From positions 2,232,001-2,296,000 of the forward strand of contig NZ_AP027737.1 in the NCBI RefSeq assembly GCF_030296695.1: a DNA stretch of 64,000 nt, written 5' to 3'. This DNA comes from Agromyces mangrovi. GTDB taxonomy: Bacteria > Actinomycetota > Actinomycetes > Actinomycetales > Microbacteriaceae. Position numbers and translations under genes: made by a program. Below, one piece after another: positions 9,259 through 18,246 of the stretch. The notes beneath the pieces were generated by a model. The model ran no database searches, had not been told where the DNA came from, and saw only the letters and a program-made list of their open reading frames with translations. Numbering within the stretch: position 1 is the first letter of the stretch; each line of letters begins with the position of its first letter.

Positions 9259-10226
9259 GCGCACCGTCTTCGACGACCACCCTGCTCGGCGACGGGCCGG
9301 CGGTGCTCGCGTTCGACGTGGGCGGTACGCACGTGAAGTCCGCACTCGTCGACACCCGTGGGCGCATGCTCGGCGTCCGCCGCCACCCCACGGTGCGCGA
9401 TGCGTCCGCACCGGGCCGGTCGGTGGTCGCCCAGTTGGGGTACCTCGCCGAGGCGCTCCGAGATGCGCATCGCGATGTGCGCCCGCTCGTCGCCGGGGTC
9501 TCGGTACCCGGCATCGTCGACGAGCGGACCCACCGGGCCATCTACTCCTCGAACCTGGGTTGGCGCAACGAGCCGCTGTACGACCTGGTTCGCAGTTCCC
9601 TCCGGCTGCCGGTCGCGTTCGGTCACGACGTGCGGGGCGCGGGTCAGGCGGAGCTGCGGCTCGGCGCGGCCCGCTCGCGCCGAGACGTGGTGATCGTCAC
9701 GATCGGAACCGGCATCTCGGCGACCCTGATCGTCGACGGACGCGTCCGCGCCCGCGGCGGCTACGCCGGTGAGATCGGGCACATGCTGAGCGATGCGGCC
9801 GGCGCCGAGTGCGCATGCGGCTCGCGCGGATGCCTCGAGACCATCGCGTCGGCATCGGCGATCGCCCGTCGCTACTTCGAGCGCACGGGCGAGGCCGTCG
9901 CGGGCGCTCGGGAGGTGCGCGACCGCATGGCGGCGGGCGACCCGCACGCCGCGCGGATCTGGGACGACGCAGTGGATGCGCTCGCCGTGCAGCTGCAACG
10001 ACTGTCGGTCGTGCTCGCACCCGAGCTGATCGTGGTCGGCGGTGGTCTCGCGGCGGCGGGCGACGCCCTCATCGTCCCGCTGCGCCGGCGCCTCGACGCG
10101 TTGATGGCGTCGGAGCGCAGGCCCCGGGTGGTGCGCACCGCGCTGGGCGACGACGCCGGCCTGGTCGGGGCCGCACTCGCGGCGCGCGACCTCGCGACCG
10201 GTGCGGCGGCGGGGATGTCGGCATGA
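9255..10226 (+). CDS. ROK-family sugar kinase with zinc motif
   Basis: A 323-residue ATP-dependent sugar kinase. The N-terminal phosphate loop is LAFDVGGTHVKSALVD. The catalytic Asp lies in FGHDVRGAG. GGYAGEIGHM precedes the zinc-binding ECACGSRGCLE. The C-terminal IVVGGGL belongs to the nucleotide site. There is no DNA-binding domain, so it is an enzyme, not a repressor. ATGA overlaps on both sides couple it to SIS and PfkB. In this setting it could phosphorylate GalNAc, GlcNAc or a related hexosamine; the sequence does not fix this. Confidence 0.88.
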   Translation: MSAPSSTTTLLGDGPAVLAFDVGGTHVKSALVDTRGRMLGVRRHPTVRDASAPGRSVVAQLGYLAEALRDAHRDVRPLVAGVSVPGIVDERTHRAIYSSNLGWRNEPLYDLVRSSLRLPVAFGHDVRGAGQAELRLGAARSRRDVVIVTIGTGISATLIVDGRVRARGGYAGEIGHMLSDAAGAECACGSRGCLETIASASAIARRYFERTGEAVAGAREVRDRMAAGDPHAARIWDDAVDALAVQLQRLSVVLAPELIVVGGGLAAAGDALIVPLRRRLDALMASERRPRVVRTALGDDAGLVGAALAARDLATGAAAGMSA

Positions 10227-11168
10227 TCGTCACCGTCACCCTCAACCCGGCCCTCGACCAGACGTGGGAGGTGGACCGTCTCGTCCCGGGGAGAGTCACC
10301 GGGTCTCCACCGGTGCCTCCCGCGCCGGCGGCAAGGGCGTGAACGTCGCGCGCGTGCTGCACGCGACCGGGCACGACGTGCTGGTCGTCGCGCCCGTCGG
10401 CGGTTCGACCGGCAGCCTGTTCCTCGCGGACCTTGCGATGAGCGGCATCCGGAACCGGGTCGTGCCCACCCGCGCCGAGACCCGACGTTCGATCGCCGCG
10501 GTCGACACCGCGAGCGGTCAGGCCACGCTGCTGAACGAACCCGGGCTCCCCCTGCGAGCCGAGGACGCGGACGCCGTCGACGCCCTCGTGCTCACCCTGT
10601 CGCCACCAGCCGTCGTCGCGCTCTGCGGGAGCCTCCCCCGGGCTACCCGCCACGGCGCCTCGGACGGCTGGTGGCGGCGCTCCGCGCGCAGGGCACGATC
10701 GTCGTCGTCGACACGAGCGGGCCGGCCCTGATGGAGGCGTCGTACGCGGGTGCCGACCTCGTCGCGCCCAACCGCGAGGAGCTCGCGGCGGTTGCGGGCA
10801 CCGACGACTTCGATGCCGGGATCGACGCCCTGCTGGCGGCCGGTGCAGGCGGCGTCGTCGCAACCGACGGCGCGGCGGGCCTGACCGTCGCGCTGCGCCG
10901 GTCCCGGTGCCGGGCTCGCCTCGAGTCGTCCGTCGAGCCTCGGAATCCGACCGGGGCGGGAGACGCCGCCGTCGCCTCACTCGCCGCGCACCTGGCCGAT
11001 GCGGCGCCCACCGCCGGCGACGACGCTTTGGTGCTCGCGCGACGCGCGGCGGCCTGGTCGGCCTCCGCCGTCACCATGCCGCTCGCCGGCGAACTCGCCC
11101 CCGATCACGACGCATGGGCGTCGCGCGTCGTCGTGACCGTCGCTCGAACGGAGCCCGCATGCCCCTGA
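10223..11168 (+). CDS. PfkB-family phosphosugar kinase (two frameshifts)
   Basis: Resembles 1-phosphofructokinase/tagatose-6-phosphate kinase. The N-terminus MIVTVTLNPALDQTW, the sugar-binding STGASRAGGKGVNVAR and the catalytic NPTGAGDAAVASL are all recognisable but lie in three frames. One G restored at 10288-10291 and one C at 10635-10639 give a continuous 315-residue kinase. It overlaps ROK upstream and the aldolase downstream. The likely role is to make a 1,6-bisphosphate for the class II aldolase. The two lesions match single-base losses seen elsewhere in the window. Confidence 0.85.
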
Positions 11169-12025
11169 CTCCCACACTCGACATCCTCCACGCGGCGCGA
11201 AGCGCCGGCGCGGGCGTGGGTGCGTTCAACGTGGTGCTGCTGGAGACGGCGGAGGCCCTCGTCCGCGCCGCAGAGTGCACGCGCATGCCGATCGTGCTCC
11301 AGATCTCGGAGAACTGCGTCGCGTATCACGGCGGCCTGCGGCCCGTCGCACGCGCGACGCTCGCCCTCGCCGACGCGGCGACCGTACCCGTCGCGGTCCA
11401 CCTGGACCACGCCGAACTGCCCGACCTGGCGTTCGAGGCCATCGATCTCGGGTTCGGATCGGTCATGTACGACGGTTCCCGCCTCGCCGTCGACGAGAAC
11501 ATCGCGACCACGCAGCGGGTCGTCGCGCACGCGCACGCCGCCGGGGTCGCGGTCGAGGCCGAGCTGGGTGAGATCGGCGGGAAGGACGGTGCACACGCCC
11601 CGCACGTTCGCACCGATCCGATCGAAGCGGCGTGCTTCGTCGACGCGACCGGTGTCGACGCGCTCGCGGTGGCCGTCGGGTCCTCGCACGCCATGACCGC
11701 GCGGACGGCAGCGCTCGACGTCGACCTCATCGCCCGCATCCGCGCCGCGGTCGACGTGCCGCTCGTGCTGCACGGCTCGTCCGGGGTGCCCGACGACACC
11801 ATCGTCGCGGGCATCCGCGCGGGTCTGGTCAAGATCAACGTGTCGACCCACCTCAACTCCGCGTTCACCTCCGTGGTTCGTGAGATGCTCGACTCCGACG
11901 AGACGACCGTCGACCCGCGCCGCTACATCGGGCGTGCCCGCAGCGCCGTCGCCGACGAGGCGGCGCGCATGCTGCGGGTGTTCCGGGCGGCGGGCGCGAC
12001 GCTGGAAGGAGCTGTCGGCGCGTGA
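11159..12025 (+). CDS. Class II fructose/tagatose-bisphosphate aldolase (GatY/KbaY-like)
   Basis: A 288-residue zinc-dependent aldolase that would split a ketose 1,6-bisphosphate into glycerone phosphate and glyceraldehyde-3-phosphate. Metal and substrate landmarks are present: VGAFNVVLLETAEA at the start, VAVHLDHAE with the zinc-binding His, VEAELGEIGGKD, HGSSGVPDD, and KINVSTHLN near the C-terminus. The ATG at 11159 lies within the end of PfkB. Pairing with PfkB and an AgaS-like SIS protein favours tagatose-1,6-bisphosphate, but fructose-bisphosphate is possible. Confidence 0.88.
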   Translation: MPLTPTLDILHAARSAGAGVGAFNVVLLETAEALVRAAECTRMPIVLQISENCVAYHGGLRPVARATLALADAATVPVAVHLDHAELPDLAFEAIDLGFGSVMYDGSRLAVDENIATTQRVVAHAHAAGVAVEAELGEIGGKDGAHAPHVRTDPIEAACFVDATGVDALAVAVGSSHAMTARTAALDVDLIARIRAAVDVPLVLHGSSGVPDDTIVAGIRAGLVKINVSTHLNSAFTSVVREMLDSDETTVDPRRYIGRARSAVADEAARMLRVFRAAGATLEGAVGA

Positions 12026-12810
12026 ACCGGACCGAACGGCTGACCGCGGTGCTCGACCTGCTCGCAGTGTCGGGGCGGGTCGAGGTCGACGACATCGTCC
12101 ACCGGCTGGGCGTATCGGTCGCGACCGCCCGGCGCGACCTCGACGCGCTGGCCCAGCAGCAGCTGCTCACGCGCACGCGCGGTGGAGCGATCGCGCATTC
12201 GGTGGCGTACGACCTCCCGCTGCGCTACAAGAACCAGCAGCGTCCCGAGGAGAAGCTCGCCATCGCCCGTGCGGCGGTGGCACTCATCCCGCGCGGTGCA
12301 GTGATCGGCCTCTGCGGCGGCACGACGACCACCGCGATCGCCGACGCGCTGACCAGCCGCCCGGACATCATGGAGCCCGCCTCCGACCCCGGGCTCACGG
12401 TCGTGACCAACGCCATCAACATCGGCATGCTCCTCTCGCCGCGCCCGCAGATCAAGACCGTGATGACCGGGGGCGTCGTGCACGCGCGCTCCTACGAGCT
12501 GGTCGGCAGCTACGCGGATGCGGTCATCGGGTCGATCTCGCTCGACATCGCCTTCATCGGGGCGAACGGGCTCGACGCCGAGGTCGGCCCGACCTGCCAC
12601 GACGAGCAGGAGGCCGCGGTCAACGCGGTGCTCGCGGCGCGCGCCCGTCGGGCGGTCGTGGTCACCGACTCGGCGAAGATCGACCGCCGCGCCTTCGCGA
12701 CGATCGGTCCGCGCGACCTGTTCTCGACCATCGTCACCGACGACTCGATCACGACCGAGCAGCTGCGGCGGCTCGAGGAGTCGGGGTACGAGGTGATCGT
12801 CGCCGGCTAG
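12022..12810 (+). CDS. DeoR-family transcriptional regulator
   Basis: A 262-residue repressor. The N-terminal helix-turn-helix (RTERLTAVLDLLAVSGRVEVDDIV, recognition helix SVATARRDLDAL) is followed by the DeoR sensor domain (GLCGGTTTTAIADAL; TGGVVHARSYELVG; FIGANGLDAEVGPTCHDEQEA) that binds a phosphosugar. GTG start overlapping the aldolase stop (GTGA). As the operon's own regulator it is the best candidate to bind the repeated TGAGCGA boxes upstream of 3992, with a pathway sugar phosphate as inducer. Confidence 0.9.
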   Translation: MNRTERLTAVLDLLAVSGRVEVDDIVHRLGVSVATARRDLDALAQQQLLTRTRGGAIAHSVAYDLPLRYKNQQRPEEKLAIARAAVALIPRGAVIGLCGGTTTTAIADALTSRPDIMEPASDPGLTVVTNAINIGMLLSPRPQIKTVMTGGVVHARSYELVGSYADAVIGSISLDIAFIGANGLDAEVGPTCHDEQEAAVNAVLAARARRAVVVTDSAKIDRRAFATIGPRDLFSTIVTDDSITTEQLRRLEESGYEVIVAG

Positions 12811-12845
12811 GCCGCGCGGCGCGACGGATGAACGGGGCGATCGGC

Positions 12846-13732
12846 ATGACAGGCACCACCCGGCCCCCGCCGCGATCGGGATCGATGTCGGGGGCACCGC
12901 AGTCAAGGCGGTGCTCGTCGACCGCCACGGCGTGATGCTCGCGGAGGCGCGCCGGCCGACGACCTCGCCCGACCCGGCGGGTGCGGGCGTGCTCGATGTC
13001 GCGCACGAGCTCGTGAAGGAACTCGGTGGCGACGGCGACCTGCGGGTCGGCGTGGTCGTGCCGGGCATCGTGGACGAGGCCCGCGGCATCGCGGTGCGCG
13101 CGGTGAACCTCGGCTGGGAGGGCCTCGATCTCGCGCGCATGCTCTCCTCGCGGATCGGTCGCGATGTGGCGTTCGGTCACGATGTGCGCGCGGGCGCGGT
13201 CGCGGAAGCCAGGTGGGGTGCCGCCTCGGGCACCTCGGGCACCTCGGGCGTGGTCGTCTACGTCGCGATCGGTACCGGCGTCGCAGCGGCGGTGCTCGTG
13301 GAGGGCCGCCCGGTCGTGAGCGACGGGTGGGCGGGCGAGATCGGCCAGCTGCCGGTCGCGGACGGTCCACTCGCGACTCGCCGCATGGAGGAGGTCGCGT
13401 CGGCGGCCGCGCTCGCCCATCGCGCCGGCCTGCCGAACGGGCGCGCCGTCGCCGAACGCGCCGCCGCAGGAGATCCGCAGGCCCGCGCGGCGTGGGATGA
13501 CGCGATCGGGGTGCTCGCCGACGCGTTCGCGGCCGTCACCGCGGTGGTCGCGCCGGAGCTGATCGTCGTCGGGGGCGGGCTCTCGCGCTCGGGCGATCAG
13601 CTGCTCGTCCCGCTCGCGGATGCGCTGGACGAGCGGCTCGGCACCTTGCGCCGACCGCGCCTGCGTACGGCGACCTTCGGTGAGTACTCCTCGGCGTTCG
13701 GAGCCGCAGCGCTCGCGCTCGGGCGCGCGTGA
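12846..13732 (+). CDS. ROK-family protein lacking the zinc motif (frameshift near start)
   Basis: A second ROK kinase-like protein. The glycine-rich GIDVGGTAVKAVLVD and the body are in different frames; one C added to the C5 run at 12864-12868 gives 295 residues from the ATG at 12846 (another ATG lies at 12828). FGHDVRAGA retains the catalytic Asp, but where ROK kinases have CxCGxxGCxE this protein has GPLATRRMEEVASA. It therefore lacks the structural zinc and may have altered specificity. Last gene of the locus, 35 nt after DeoR. Confidence 0.78.
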
Positions 13733-13750
13733 CGCCGAATCCCGAGCAGG

Positions 13751-15120
13751 TCACGAGCGCTTGACCCGCTCGTAGGCCGCGAGCGCGGCCGCCCGGGTCT
13801 CCCGCAGGTCGACGATCGGCTCGGGGGAGCCGAACGCACCCGCATCCGGGGCCCACCGCCCCACGTACACGCCGTCGGGGTCGAACTTCTGCGCCTGCAG
13901 CTCGGGGTTGAACACGCGGAAGTACGGGGCGGCGTCGGCACCGGACCCGGCGACCCACTGCCAGTTGAACGGGTTGGCCGCGGCATCCGCATCGACCAGC
14001 GTGTCCCAGAACCACTCCTCTCCGTGCCGCCAGTGGATCAGCAGGTTCTTCGTGAGGAACGACGCGACCACCATGCGCACGCGGTTGTGCATGACGCCCG
14101 TCTGCCAGAGCTCGTGCATACCGGCGTCGACGACCGGGATGCCGGTGCGACCGTGCTGCCACGCCTCGAGGGCCTCTCGGTCGAGGTCGGGCCACGGGAA
14201 GGCGTCGAACCGGCGCCGCCAGTTCTCGGTCGCGAGGTCGGGCGAGTGGTACAGCACGTGCCAGGCGAACTCGCGCCAGCCGAGCTCGGAGAGGAACGTC
14301 TCGACGCCCTGCGCGGCGGAGGGTCGCTCGCGACGGGTGTCGACGGCCGCATGCCAGATCTGGAATGGACTCAGCTCGCCCCAGCGCAGGCGCGGCGACA
14401 GGCGGGAGGTGCCGTCGGCGTCGAGGCGGTCGCGGGCGTCGGCGTAGTCGTCCACGTCGTCGGCGAGGAACGCGCGCAGGCGACGGCTGGCGGATGCCTC
14501 CCCGGGCGTCCACGCGGACCGCAGGCCGCCTGCCCAGTCGGGCGCGGTCGGCAGCAGCCCCCAGTCCTCGAGGTCGTCGGACTCGGGGTAGGCGCGGGGA
14601 CCGGACAGCGTGCGTGGCGCCGGGAACGGCTCGCGCGGCTCGGGGCCCGCCGGCACGCCTTCCAGAACGGGGTGTAGACCGAGAACGGCTCGTCCTGCCC
14701 GGTGCGGATCGTCCACGGTTCGAACAGCAGCGACGCCTGGTGGCTCCGGGGCGCGCGGCCGGCCTCGCGGAGCATCCGCTTCACGGTCGTGTCGACCTCG
14801 CGCTCGGGGCCGCCGTACCGCCGGTTCCAGACCACCCCGGCCGCGTCCACCTCGTCGGCGAGGGCGGGCACGACCTCGGATGCCGCGCCGCGACGCAGCA
14901 CCAGCGGCACGCGGCGCGCACGCAGGTCGTCGGCGAGCGACGCGAGGCTGTGGTGCAGCCACCAGCGCGCGGCGCCGCCGAGCGGGCGGATGCCGGGGGA
15001 CTCCTCGTCGAGCACGAACAGCGCGATGACCGGGCCGTCGGCCGCGGCAGCCTCGCGCAGCGCGGGATGGTCGGCGAGCCGCAGGTCGTCGCGGAACCAG
15101 ACGATCGTCGGCTGCGTCAT
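13751..15120 (-). CDS. Cryptochrome/photolyase family DNA repair enzyme (one frameshift)
   Basis: FAD-dependent light-driven repair of pyrimidine dimers. The N-terminal antenna domain starts IVWFRDDLRLADHPAL. The C-terminal FAD domain carries LSPRLRWGELSP, WREFAWHVLYHSPDL, GIPVVDAGMHELWQTGVMHNR and NPFNWQWVAGSGADAAPYFR, matching class I CPD photolyases. The two halves are in different frames around 14646-14653; one extra base in the C/G stretch gives 456 residues, the usual length. It stands alone, convergent with the ROK gene. Confidence 0.9.
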
Positions 15121-15184
15121 GCGGGCGACGATACCGGGCGGGCGTCGGGGTGCGACACGCGTCGCATGCATGCTCGGCGGATGC

Positions 15185-16144
15185 TCAGTCCAGGTCGGCG
15201 ACCTTCAGCACGAGCTTGCCGCGCACGTGGCCCGCCTCGACCAGGCGGTGCGCCTCGGCGCCGTCGGCCAAGTCGAGCACGCGGTCGACGTGCACCCGCA
15301 CCGACCCGTCATCGATGAGGCGCGTGATCACGGCGAGCGTACGGGCGTCGGGCGCCACCGACAGCCCGGTGGCGAGCACGCCGCGCTCCGCGGCATCCGC
15401 TTCGAGGCTCGGCCAGCTCTTCGTCGGCACATTGACGACCAGGCCGCCCGGTCGCACCACCTCGAGCGAGCGGGTGCCCACGTCGTCGACCACGTTGCCC
15501 ATGAGGTCGATCACCGCGTCCTGCTGGCCGGCAACGTGCTCGAAGCGCTCGCTGCGGTAGTCGATGACGCGGTGCGCGCCGAGTGAGCGCACGAACTCGG
15601 CGTTCTCGGCCGAGCAGGTCGCGGTCACGCGCACGCCGAAGTACGCGGCGAACTGCACGGCGAAGTGGCCCACGCCGCCCGCGGCCGCGTGGATGAGCAT
15701 GCGCTGCCCGTCGTGCGCCTTGGCGGTCTCGACCACGGCCGCCCACGCGGTGAGCGCAGCGACCGGCACCGCGGCGGCCTCGGTGAGCGACAGGCTCGAC
15801 GGCGCGGTGGTCACGCTCAGCGACGAGACGGCGGCGAGCTCGCCGTAGCTGCCGGTCGTGCGGGGCACCCGGGTCATGCCGTACACGCGGGTGCCGGGTT
15901 GCAGCGGATGCATCGCCGTCGGCGTCTGCTCGACGACGCCGGCGAAGTCGAGCCCGAGCACGCTCGGCCACGCGTCGATCGCCCCCGAGACGCCCCGGCC
16001 CGCGCGCGTCTTCGCGTCGATCGGGTTGACGCCCGCGGCGGCGACGCGCACGAGCACCTCGTCGGAGACGCGCACCGGGTCGGGCACCTCGCCGATTCGC
16101 AGCTGTTCGGGATCTCCGGTCGCGTCGATCACCAGTGCCCTCAT
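15185..16144 (-). CDS. Zinc-binding-dehydrogenase superfamily (quinone oxidoreductase-like) NADP-dependent reductase
   Basis: A 319-residue medium-chain reductase. The N-terminal GroES-like domain (VLVRVAAAGVNPIDAKTRAG; GLDFAGVVE) lacks the structural zinc cysteines. The Rossmann domain holds LIHAAAGGVGHFAVQFA. This is the QOR/zeta-crystallin subgroup, which reduces quinones or alpha,beta-unsaturated carbonyls with NADPH. It is monocistronic and divergent from the glycosyltransferase; a stress role is typical but not shown here. Confidence 0.88.
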   Translation of the reverse strand: MRALVIDATGDPEQLRIGEVPDPVRVSDEVLVRVAAAGVNPIDAKTRAGRGVSGAIDAWPSVLGLDFAGVVEQTPTAMHPLQPGTRVYGMTRVPRTTGSYGELAAVSSLSVTTAPSSLSLTEAAAVPVAALTAWAAVVETAKAHDGQRMLIHAAAGGVGHFAVQFAAYFGVRVTATCSAENAEFVRSLGAHRVIDYRSERFEHVAGQQDAVIDLMGNVVDDVGTRSLEVVRPGGLVVNVPTKSWPSLEADAAERGVLATGLSVAPDARTLAVITRLIDDGSVRVHVDRVLDLADGAEAHRLVEAGHVRGKLVLKVADLD

Positions 16145-16279
16145 CGGCGGTTCCTCCGTGTGTTGCGTGGGGTGTGCACGTGGAAACCTAACCGCCGCGC
16201 GTTACGGCCGGTCGCGCGTGGTGTTTCGCCCATGAGTCGGTCTGGACGTGCCGCATGCCCCTCGGTAACGTCACCGTAC

Positions 16280-17461
16280 ATGCGCATCCTCGTTGCGACG
16301 ACCGCGAACCTGGGGCACTTCCTGCCGACGGTGGCACTGGCCCGGGCGTGCGCGGCAGCGGGGCACGAGGTGCGGGTCGCCGCGCCCGGCTCGTTCGCGC
16401 CGGCGGTCGCAGGCGCCGGGCTCGCATTCGCGCCGGTCGGCGACCCGGACCCCGCCGAGATCGGGCGCACGTTCGGGTCGATCGCGCACCTGCCGATGAT
16501 GGAGCGCGACGCCCGGGTCGTCGCCGACGTGTTCGGGCGCATCGACGCGCGGGCCGCGCTGCCCGCCATGTCGGAACTGCTCGACGGGTTCCGGCCCGAC
16601 CTGGTGCTGCGCGACCCGGCGGAGATCGCCTCGCTCGTCGCCGCCGAGGTGCGGGGCGCGCCGCACGCGACCGTCGCGATCGGCACCACGTCGATGCTCG
16701 GGCTGTTCGCCGAGCGACTCGCCGAGCCGCTCGCCGAGTTCGAGGCCGAGCACGGGCTCGCGGCCGGCCGGCTCACCGGCGCCGCGGCCGCAGCGCCGCG
16801 GTTCACGCGCGTGCCCGCGTCGTTCGACGATCCGCCCGCAGCATCCGACCCGACCGTCGTGCGCTTCCGCGACGGTGATGCGGATGCCGTGCCGGAGGCG
16901 GCGCCGCTGCCCGAGTGGGGCGACGCTGGTGCGCCGTTGGTGTACGTCTCGTTCGGCACGGTCGCCGGGAACTTCCCCGACGCGGGAGATCGCTACCGGC
17001 GCGCGCTCGACGGGCTCGCCGACGTTCCGGTGCGCGTGCTGCTCACGACCGGCTCGGGGTTCGATCCGGAGGCGCTGCGGCCCTGGCCCGGCAACGCACT
17101 CGTGGAGCGTTGGCGTCCGCAGGCCGAGGTGCTGCCGCACGCCGCCGCCGTCGTCGGACACGGCGGATTCGGCACGACCACGGCCGCGCTCGCCGCCGGG
17201 CTGCCGCAGGTCGTCGTGCCGCTGTTCGCGTTCGACCAGCACCTGAACGCCGAGCGCGTCGCCGATCGTGGCGTGGGCGTGCGCGTCGCCGACGGGCCAG
17301 AGCTCGCCCACGGGCTGCGCGAGGCCGTGGCATCCGTGCTGGGCGACCCGGAGGTCGCGGCCACCGCTCGGCGTGTGGCCGACGAGATGGCGGCGCTGCC
17401 GACTGCGCCGGAGGTCGTGCCCGGGCTGCTCGCGGTCGCCGCGGGCCGCGCGGACGCCTAG
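16280..17461 (+). CDS. UGT/MGT-like family 1 glycosyltransferase
   Basis: A 393-residue GT-B fold enzyme transferring a sugar from a nucleotide donor to a small acceptor. The N-terminal MRILVATTANLGHFLPTVAL is the acceptor domain. The C-terminal donor site has YVSFGTVAGN, NALVERWRPQAEVLPHAAAV, GHGGFGTTTAALAAGLPQVV and FAFDQHLNAERV, as in macrolide and antibiotic glycosyltransferases. The acceptor is unknown. Its TAG stop overlaps the TAG of the convergent hydrolase. Confidence 0.88.
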   Translation: MRILVATTANLGHFLPTVALARACAAAGHEVRVAAPGSFAPAVAGAGLAFAPVGDPDPAEIGRTFGSIAHLPMMERDARVVADVFGRIDARAALPAMSELLDGFRPDLVLRDPAEIASLVAAEVRGAPHATVAIGTTSMLGLFAERLAEPLAEFEAEHGLAAGRLTGAAAAAPRFTRVPASFDDPPAASDPTVVRFRDGDADAVPEAAPLPEWGDAGAPLVYVSFGTVAGNFPDAGDRYRRALDGLADVPVRVLLTTGSGFDPEALRPWPGNALVERWRPQAEVLPHAAAVVGHGGFGTTTAALAAGLPQVVVPLFAFDQHLNAERVADRGVGVRVADGPELAHGLREAVASVLGDPEVAATARRVADEMAALPTAPEVVPGLLAVAAGRADA

Positions 17462-18243
17462 CCGCGCAGGAAGCTCGCGACCGCGGCGCGCACCGCCTCC
17501 GTGTGCGCGGCCTGCCCCTCGTCGCGCGCCGGCACGCGTTCGAGGGGCGCCCCGAGGGCGCCGGCCCAGCGCTCGGCGAGGGCGAGCGGATGCACCGGGT
17601 CGCGCGGTGCCCCGACGACGAGCGACTCGATGCCGGCCGCCGTGAGCGAGGCGAGCTCGGCGTCGTCGCGGAACGCGCGATTGCGCGGGATCTCGGTGAG
17701 CCGGATGGCCCGGGCGGTCGCCTCGTGCACGCGGAACTGGTGCAGCAGCCCGACGCCGCCCGCGTGCGAGACCGTGTCGACCTTCTGGAACGCGCCCGTG
17801 CGGCGGAAGAAGCGCATGCCCTGGTACGGGCCGTACCGGCGCAGCAGCTCGGCGATCACGGGGAACGCCATCAGGTTGTCGGGCAGCGGCCGGTCGGTGA
17901 ACGAGGGGCGCACGAGCACGAGCCGCTCGACCGGGAGCAGCGCGCCGAGCGCGATGCGCACTGCGAGCGCGGCGCCCAACGAGATGCCGACGATCGTGAA
18001 GGGTGCGGACTCGGCCGGCTCGGCCGGGTCGGCCCCGTCGCGGGCGTCGGCCGCGACCTCGGCGGCGAGGGCGTCGAGCGTGAAGCGGTCGGCGGTGCCG
18101 ATGCGGTCGGATGCCCCGTGGGCGCGCACGTCCGGCGCGACGATGCGTTCCTCGGCGCCCGACACGTCGAGCACGACCGGGCCGAACAGCTCGAGCGGCG
18201 TGCGGCGGTCGGACCCGAGCCCGTGCAGCAGCAGCGTCGGCAC
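17458..18243 (-). CDS. Alpha/beta-fold hydrolase
   Basis: A 261-residue hydrolase with oxyanion-hole region LLLHGLGSDRR, nucleophile elbow VGISLGAALAV (Ser in GISLG), acid region VVGAPRDPVHPLALAERW and a C-terminal catalytic His candidate in AAHTEAVRAAV. Substrate unknown; esters or lactones are typical. It is 3 nt downstream of the YqaJ-like gene on the same strand. The stop shares bases with the convergent glycosyltransferase stop. Confidence 0.82.
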   Translation of the reverse strand: MPTLLLHGLGSDRRTPLELFGPVVLDVSGAEERIVAPDVRAHGASDRIGTADRFTLDALAAEVAADARDGADPAEPAESAPFTIVGISLGAALAVRIALGALLPVERLVLVRPSFTDRPLPDNLMAFPVIAELLRRYGPYQGMRFFRRTGAFQKVDTVSHAGGVGLLHQFRVHEATARAIRLTEIPRNRAFRDDAELASLTAAGIESLVVGAPRDPVHPLALAERWAGALGAPLERVPARDEGQAAHTEAVRAAVASFLRG

Positions 18244-18246
18244 GGC

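Noticed and set aside
8351..12025. Sulfoquinovose (sulfo-EMP) pathway, because of the isomerase, PfkB kinase and aldolase set.
   Set aside because: The isomerase is SIS-type rather than YihS-type and the aldolase is class II zinc type rather than YihT class I; no sulfoquinovosidase or sulfonate exporter is present.
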